A stretch of 33,732 bases of DNA. Origin: a virus. The first letter of the stretch is position 1, and each line of letters starts with the position of its first letter. The stretch covers positions 1 to 33,732 of IMG/VR virus record IMGVR_UViG_3300039106_000586; one strand, 5' to 3'. This document shows, one piece after another, positions 29,693 to 33,732 of the stretch. The notes beneath the pieces are model-generated. The model ran no database searches. It had not been told where the DNA came from and worked only from the letters and a program-made list of their open reading frames with translations. The position numbers were made by a program, and so were the translations under genes.

Positions 29693-30676
29693 ATGACATA
29701 TTCAAGCGGTGGATTGATTCAGGCCACAGATTACAATGGTTTTGTAGCCACAACTGCTGGCGCTAATATAAATGCAACATGGAACACCACCTATGGACAA
29801 ACCGCATTGGCGCAAGTGTCTACCGGAGGAACAGTAACCGCTACACAATGGGCCAGTTTAGTCAACACTTTAACTAACCTAGGTGCGCATCAACCCACCA
29901 CAATTACTTCAAGAACTGCGCCAGTAGCTGGAAATACAATTAATATTTTAGCCAACGTCAACACCGATATTACCAATTGTTATTCAAACCGCTACAATGC
30001 TTATGCAGTAGGTACTCAGTATACCGGCTGGACTGGTACCAATTCTAAAACTACGCAAACAGGAACTTCGGGCGGCGCTACCTGGACCATCACATTTACC
30101 AACACAGTGACCTGGTCCAGTGCTGCCGCCGCAACTTATTTTTTCAATGCCGGCGGTCTAATAAAAATTGACGTAGCCAAATCAAGCACTGGCTTAACTG
30201 GTGACCCAGAATGGAATGATCTGGCTACCACATTGTGCGGCGATATTTATATTAGTGGGCTAGGAACCTCGCATACCATTGCTGGTGTAGCCTACACCGG
30301 GACGACTAAAATTGGCGGCACAGGTACTCCTACTACATTAGCAACCGCCACTGGGTGGGATGCCTTGGTTGCCGGCGCCGCTGCTACCATTGTTTATAAA
30401 CAATTTGCTGACACCGCACCTTATACCTCAAACTATATTCAACACACTCTTGCTAAAAATGGTACCAGCACTGCATTGACTATCTCTACTACATGGGTAG
30501 CTGTTGATACCAATACAGCACCGGTGGGCGGAACTGATCCAATCACCGGTGGTACTGCTGCCTCAGGTGCAAGCCCTGGTACAGCACCTTGTACCATTGT
30601 TACATACTTCCCACCAGAAACCGTTTATCTAACCAATACGTGGGGCACACCCACAGTGGCTGCCACAACAGCTTAA
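29693..30676 (+). CDS. Thr/Ala-rich probable virion protein, last gene of the late block
   Basis: A 327-residue protein with AGGAAACAAAG before the ATG. It starts MTYSSGGLIQATDYNGFVAT and is rich in Thr, Ala, Gly and Asn with few charged residues. That composition fits an extended beta-rich fibre, collar or decoration protein. Recognisable points are a Trp motif (NATWNTTYGQ) near the start, aromatic strands around ATYFFNAGGLIKIDVAK, and a C-terminal YFPPETVYLTNTW. There is no signal peptide or catalytic motif. It follows the fibre by 13 bases and is closed by a strong terminator, so it is probably co-transcribed with the fibre. An accessory fibre subunit or capsid-surface protein are both plausible. 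Confidence 0.6.
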   Translation: MTYSSGGLIQATDYNGFVATTAGANINATWNTTYGQTALAQVSTGGTVTATQWASLVNTLTNLGAHQPTTITSRTAPVAGNTINILANVNTDITNCYSNRYNAYAVGTQYTGWTGTNSKTTQTGTSGGATWTITFTNTVTWSSAAAATYFFNAGGLIKIDVAKSSTGLTGDPEWNDLATTLCGDIYISGLGTSHTIAGVAYTGTTKIGGTGTPTTLATATGWDALVAGAAATIVYKQFADTAPYTSNYIQHTLAKNGTSTALTISTTWVAVDTNTAPVGGTDPITGGTAASGASPGTAPCTIVTYFPPETVYLTNTWGTPTVAATTA

Positions 30677-30679
30677 CCA

Positions 30680-30706
30680 AAAGGGGTTGTTGCCCCTTTA
30701 CTTTTT
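30680..30706 (+). terminator. Intrinsic terminator ending the structural block
   Basis: A seven-base-pair stem (AAAGGGG 30680-30686, CCCCTTT 30693-30699) encloses a six-base loop and is followed by ACTTTTT. It starts four bases after the stop of the preceding gene. On the minus strand the run of A's could also serve, but no minus-strand gene ends here. Confidence 0.85.
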
Positions 30707-30725
30707 CCCGCTTTTCTCGTATAAT
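30697..30725 (+). promoter_or_regulatory. Sigma70-like promoter for the glycan/heptose operon
   Basis: A perfect TATAAT (30720-30725) lies 17 bases after TTTACT (30697-30702, four of six matches to TTGACA). The -35 overlaps the 3' arm of the terminator. Predicted initiation is near 30732, at or beside the ATG of the first gene. The host-type promoter suggests earlier expression than the TATAAATA-driven genes. Confidence 0.6.
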
Positions 30726-30731
30726 GTCATT

Positions 30732-31040
30732 ATGAATACTGATGCCTTGGTTGCTCACGCACGAGCCCGATTTGATCATGCAGCCGCTCGTCGGGTGCTT
30801 AAAGAAAAGTACGAAGCACGGATGGTTTTTGCCTATGGCGGCGGAATGTGGCGTGCTGGGCCGGAACTGCTGACTACATTGTTGGCCTGCGCACAAGACA
30901 AAGATGTTGTGTTATTAGACTTGTATGAAACTCCAGTGCAAATTGTTGTAACAGACTTGTTTGCCCGAGCACATGAACGTTGGCAAGAACAAATGAACGC
31001 ATGGAAAGTGGAATGGGAAGAACTAAACCAAAAACGCTGA
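30732..31040 (+). CDS. Small conserved-looking hypothetical protein, first gene of the right-hand operon
   Basis: The ATG at 30732 gives 102 residues. An upstream in-frame TTG at 30687 would lie in the terminator loop and is rejected. The protein is helical and charged: ALVAHARARFDHAAARRVLK, then YEARMVFAYGGGMWRAGPEL, a short beta segment VVLLDLYETPVQIVV, and a C-terminal helix with NAWKVEWEEL. The Gly-Gly-Gly-Met-Trp segment suggests a tight turn, but no catalytic motif is clear. No Shine-Dalgarno is seen, and the promoter's predicted start is at the ATG, so the mRNA may be leaderless. It overlaps the next gene by 28 bases. Similar small proteins occur in other T4-like environmental phages, as far as I recall. 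Function unknown. Confidence 0.65.
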   Translation: MNTDALVAHARARFDHAAARRVLKEKYEARMVFAYGGGMWRAGPELLTTLLACAQDKDVVLLDLYETPVQIVVTDLFARAHERWQEQMNAWKVEWEELNQKR

Positions 31041-31831
31041 CACAAGGTGTCGTAATCTTTGCCTTTAACAATGAAGCTACAGATTACATTGCCATGGCTG
31101 CCTGGAGTGCTCGAAATATTCGCAGGCATTTGAACTTGCCTGTGGCCTTGGTCACCGACAACCCAGAAGCAGCCGCACAACATGAATTTGAACATATCAT
31201 TGCAACTGTAGCAGACACTGGCGGTACAAGACACTTTGCTGACTACAATGCCAACGTGACTTGGCACAATGCCGGACGCATCAATGCTTACGAACTGTCA
31301 CCGTTTGATCAAACCTTGGTGCTGGATGCTGACTATGTGATAGCCAGTGATAGATTATTGCAAGTACTAGAAATACCACAACAGTTTGCAGCCTTCAAGG
31401 ATGGGTTTGATCCCAGTAGTATGACCAACCTTGACACATTTGGTGCGTATAATATACCCATGTGGTGGGCCACTGTAATGATGTTCCGCCGTGGCAACAT
31501 CAGCCAATACATATTTGATAGTATGCAAATGATACGCAACAACTGGCAACATTACCGGGACTTGTACGGCATTCACCAAAGCAACTATCGCAATGACTAT
31601 GCACTGAGCATCGCCCTGGGCCTGGTAGCAGGTGCTGAACAATCAGTGCATGAGATATTTTGGCCCATGCTCAATGTCATGCCAGAACACGGATTGACTT
31701 GTGTGGAACAGGATCATTATGAAGTCACATACACCAACACCGAAGGTAGATTAAAAACTTTGAGTTGGGCTGGCTTAGACTTTCACGCCATGTGTAAAAA
31801 GCATCTGGAGGCTATAGTTGCAGCCAGTTGA
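31013..31831 (+). CDS. GT-A-fold glycosyltransferase-like protein 1
   Basis: The ATG at 31013 gives 272 residues; in-frame starts further upstream would overlap more of the previous gene. The N-terminal strand (GVVIFAFNN) leads into AAWSARNIRRHLNLPVALVT, the usual sugar-nucleotide-binding half of a GT-A fold. YELSPFDQTLVLDADYVIAS places a DXD-like motif at Asp105-Ala-Asp107, as expected for metal-dependent GT-A enzymes. A second conserved-looking stretch is PMWWATVMMFRRGNISQYIF. It would transfer a sugar, donor and acceptor unknown. It may be a paralogue of the next gene (shared order of NxxxxDY, LVT/LIT, DXD/EXD and a C-terminal Trp/His region). It overlaps both neighbours, so the operon is translationally coupled. 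Confidence 0.6.
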   Translation: MGRTKPKTLTQGVVIFAFNNEATDYIAMAAWSARNIRRHLNLPVALVTDNPEAAAQHEFEHIIATVADTGGTRHFADYNANVTWHNAGRINAYELSPFDQTLVLDADYVIASDRLLQVLEIPQQFAAFKDGFDPSSMTNLDTFGAYNIPMWWATVMMFRRGNISQYIFDSMQMIRNNWQHYRDLYGIHQSNYRNDYALSIALGLVAGAEQSVHEIFWPMLNVMPEHGLTCVEQDHYEVTYTNTEGRLKTLSWAGLDFHAMCKKHLEAIVAAS

Positions 31832-32588
31832 TGAACAAGGTTATGTGATTGTTGCTGTGAACAGCGACACTGTGGATTACTTGGACTGTGCCCGTACCCT
31901 GGCCAAGACCATACGATACTGGGATCCATCAGCGCGAATCTGTTTGATCACAGACAGTGCTTACACTGATCCCATATACGATTATCACCGACAACTTGTG
32001 CCACAAGCAAATCCATTTGCTAATGATGCACAACTATTCCGACTCACACCATTCCGTGAAACTATCAAACTAGAAGCAGATATGTTTGTTGTATCACCTA
32101 TTGCTCATTGGTGGGACCAGTTTAGACACAGAGATGTTGTAGTATCCACAGGCTGTAGAGATTGGCAGGACAACGTTAGCACAGTAAGACACTATCGCCG
32201 AGTATTTGATGCCAACAACTTGCCCGACGTTTACAATGCCATTACATATTGGCGGCGCAGTGAAACTGCTAAGGAATTTTTTGGTTGGGTTAGCAACATA
32301 TTTGCCAACTGGTTAGAATTCAAAAAACTCATAAAGTTTCCTGATGAAATACCATCAACCGATTTGGTTTATGCTATGGCAGCAGAGATCATGGGACCTG
32401 AACGTGTGACAATGCCATTCAGCACATATCCAAAGATAGTGCATATGAAACGACACATAGCAGGAACTGCCACTGAGGCCTGGACTAAAGAACTGGTTTG
32501 GGAATATCAGGATTGTCGTTTGCGAATACAAACAGTGGCACAAACAGGTGCATTTCATTACAATGTCAAACAATGGCGGGCACAATGA
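31818..32588 (+). CDS. GT-A-fold glycosyltransferase-like protein 2
   Basis: A TTG start at 31818 gives 256 residues, supported by a GGAGG at 31807-31811 with a six-base spacer. The nearby ATG at 31831 is out of frame. The N-terminus (YVIVAVNSDTVDYLDCARTL, then ARICLITDSAY) parallels the preceding protein. The DXD position reads Glu86-Ala-Asp88 (KLEADMFVV), an atypical first acid. A Trp/Arg-rich region (ISTGCRDW-like, then YWRRSETAKEFFGW) and HMKRHI near the end may contact substrate. The first acid change could mean altered metal binding or a non-catalytic partner of the previous protein. It overlaps the previous gene by 14 bases and the next by four (ATGA). Confidence 0.55.
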   Translation: MQPVDEQGYVIVAVNSDTVDYLDCARTLAKTIRYWDPSARICLITDSAYTDPIYDYHRQLVPQANPFANDAQLFRLTPFRETIKLEADMFVVSPIAHWWDQFRHRDVVVSTGCRDWQDNVSTVRHYRRVFDANNLPDVYNAITYWRRSETAKEFFGWVSNIFANWLEFKKLIKFPDEIPSTDLVYAMAAEIMGPERVTMPFSTYPKIVHMKRHIAGTATEAWTKELVWEYQDCRLRIQTVAQTGAFHYNVKQWRAQ

Positions 32589-32977
32589 AAAAAGTTTTTG
32601 TCAACGGCACGTTTGATATATTACATGTAGGACACATTGCCTTGCTTGACTATGCAAAGAGTCTGGGTGATCAGTTGGTTGTAGGCATTGACAGTGATGA
32701 CCGAGTTAGATTGTTAAAAGGATCTGATAGACCTATAAATTCTCAATTTGAACGAGGCACCTTACTCGCCGCACTTAAAAGTGTAGATGAAGTGTTTGTA
32801 TTTGACACAGACGATGAATTAAGAAGTCTCATTCAATCATGTGACGTCATGGTAAAAGGTTCTGATTACCGAGACAAACCCATAGTTGGTCAAGAGATAT
32901 GCAAACAAGTAGTTTTTTTTGAAAGATTAAATGGATACAGCACAACAAACAAAATACAAGATATTGCTAATCGGTGA
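32585..32977 (+). CDS. rfaE2: Heptose-1-phosphate adenylyltransferase (RfaE2, HldE C-terminal domain type)
   Basis: The ATG at 32585 overlaps the previous stop (ATGA) and gives 130 residues, the size of the HldE adenylyltransferase domain alone. NGTFDILHVGHIALLDYAKS carries the nucleotidyltransferase HxGH motif (His14-His17). It continues with LGDQLVVGIDSD, LLKGSDRPIN, VMVKGSDY and the family's GYSTTN near residues 117-122. The family transfers AMP from ATP to D-glycero-beta-D-manno-heptose 1-phosphate, giving ADP-heptose, the precursor of LPS inner-core heptose. In E. coli this domain is fused C-terminal to the kinase; here it is separate and encoded first. A related cytidylyltransferase substrate cannot be excluded, but the STTN ending favours HldE. 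Confidence 0.82.
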   Translation: MKKVFVNGTFDILHVGHIALLDYAKSLGDQLVVGIDSDDRVRLLKGSDRPINSQFERGTLLAALKSVDEVFVFDTDDELRSLIQSCDVMVKGSDYRDKPIVGQEICKQVVFFERLNGYSTTNKIQDIANR

Positions 32978-33686
32978 TGCTTGTGAGGACATTTACACAT
33001 ACGGATACGTAAATCGTATCAGTCCAGAAGCACCTGTGCCTATCTTTGAACCATGCCATACCATTTATCATGATGGCATGGCTGGCAATGTTCGAAAGAA
33101 TCTAGAAGCATTGGGATGTACAGTTGACTTCATACGTGGCAAAACCAGTCGAAAGAAACGCTTGATTGATCAACGTACCAAGCAACAGTTACTGAGACTT
33201 GATGAGGATGCCATCAGCGAACCTGTTACATTTGAAACAGCCATTCCTCCCATATACGATGCCATTGTGATCAGCGACTACAACAAAGGCACAGTCAGCT
33301 ACGAGCTAATAGAAGAACTAGCGAAAGAAGTCGACATACCCATTTTTGTTGATACAAAGAAAACAGATCTAGCAAGGCTTTCAGGATGTTATGTAAAGAT
33401 CAATGCACTAGAAAAAAGTCGTGCAACAAGTTTACCTGACACAGATCATTTGATTGTCACTCACGGAAGTGATGGTGCAGAATGGAACAGTTGGGTATTT
33501 CCTGCTGAGATTGCGGGAGATGTCACTGACGTATGTGGTGCAGGTGATACATTTTTAGCGGCTCTTGTGTACAAGTTTTTAGAAACAAAACACATGCCTG
33601 ATGCTGTTAAATTTGCCAACAAAGCGTCAGCAATCACAGTACAACACATAGGTGTGTATGCACCCCGCTTGGAGGAAATCAAATGA
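32931..33686 (+). CDS. rfaE1: Heptose-7-phosphate kinase (RfaE1, HldE N-terminal domain type), compact
   Basis: A 251-residue PfkB/ribokinase-family protein. The start motif LIGDACEDIYTYGYVNRISP with SPEAPVP at residues 31-37 is diagnostic of the HldE kinase. DGMAGNVRKNLEALG (48-62) corresponds to its 'GGAANVAxN' motif with the first Gly replaced by Asp-Gly-Met. QQLLRLDED follows, and DVCGAGDTF (200-208) supplies the anion hole and catalytic Asp206. It phosphorylates heptose 7-phosphate at the 1-position. It is shorter than the E. coli domain (~318 residues); the section after 'DFI' that normally carries the sugar-binding/lid region is reduced by roughly 24 residues. It overlaps the upstream gene by 47 bases; no usable later start exists. 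Ends with ATGA coupling to the next gene. Confidence 0.82.
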   Translation: MDTAQQTKYKILLIGDACEDIYTYGYVNRISPEAPVPIFEPCHTIYHDGMAGNVRKNLEALGCTVDFIRGKTSRKKRLIDQRTKQQLLRLDEDAISEPVTFETAIPPIYDAIVISDYNKGTVSYELIEELAKEVDIPIFVDTKKTDLARLSGCYVKINALEKSRATSLPDTDHLIVTHGSDGAEWNSWVFPAEIAGDVTDVCGAGDTFLAALVYKFLETKHMPDAVKFANKASAITVQHIGVYAPRLEEIK

Positions 33687-33732
33687 CAAGATTAAAAGGA
33701 CATGTGGAAAAGGGCTGGGGCTCAGAACTGAT
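33683..33732 (+). CDS. Start of a probable small cupin protein, cut by window edge
   Basis: The ATG at 33683 overlaps the kinase stop (ATGA) and has GGAGG at 33671-33675, a seven-base spacer. Sixteen codons are present, reading MTRLKGHVEKGWGSEL. The 'V.KGWG.EL' opening resembles cupin-fold proteins related to mannose-6-phosphate isomerases, which often accompany sugar-nucleotide genes. The metal-binding half lies outside the window, so this remains tentative. Confidence 0.5.
   Translation, partial: MTRLKGHVEKGWGSEL

Noticed and set aside
31837-32590. Reading the second GT-like protein as a pseudogene because it lacks an ATG
   Set aside because: A TTG with a strong GGAGG six bases upstream and an intact full-length frame support translation.
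1-33732. tRNA genes, CRISPR arrays, insertion sequences and integrase/attachment sites
   Set aside because: No cloverleaf, spaced direct repeats, transposase or recombinase motifs were seen; repeats found are protein-level modules inside genes.

Overview
The window looks like the late tail/baseplate region of a T4-like contractile-tailed phage (myovirus). The recognisable proteins are baseplate homologues in T4-like order: a gp48/gp54-like tube cap, gp53, a gp5-type hub/spike, gp25 and gp6. Copies of the T4 late-promoter box (TATAAATA and one-base variants) lie before gp25, gp6, a micro-ORF and a tail-fibre gene. The gene style is close to that of aquatic and marine T4-like phages. A heptose-nucleotide cassette at the right end suggests a Gram-negative host. 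I cannot name host or species from sequence alone.

Layout. (1) 1-413, minus strand: a partial gene with its own sigma70-like promoter, divergent from everything else. (2) 525-11797, plus strand: tightly packed baseplate genes (tube cap, gp53, a large probable hub protein, a gp5-like spike without a visible lysozyme domain, an unknown structural protein, gp25, gp6). (3) 11797-27099: one 5100-residue open frame covering about 45% of the window. By eye it is a mosaic of beta-rich modules: a nested cupredoxin-like pair without copper ligands, four CBM5/12-like modules, about nine copies of a small adhesin-like module, three copies of a 'GGI...Y' repeat, and a probable seven-bladed FG-GAP propeller with other domains inserted into it. 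(4) 27119-30676: a 50-residue micro-ORF, a structural protein sharing its motif, a tail fibre with collagen-like spacing of GNITGG repeats and a chaperone-like C-terminus, and a Thr/Ala-rich probable virion protein, closed by a strong intrinsic terminator. (5) 30732-33732: a new transcription unit with a sigma70-like promoter overlapping the terminator. It holds a conserved small protein, two GT-A-like glycosyltransferase candidates, an RfaE2-type heptose-1-phosphate adenylyltransferase, an RfaE1-type heptose-7-phosphate kinase and the start of a probable cupin, with adjacent genes overlapping throughout.

How it fits together. Regions 2-4 would build the baseplate and host-contact apparatus late in infection. 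Region 5 looks metabolic: making ADP-heptose and possibly transferring sugars, either to remodel the host surface or to decorate the phage. The most unusual items are the giant mosaic protein with its interrupted integrin-like propeller and the split, order-reversed heptose cassette. All homology statements come from reading motifs, not from a database search.
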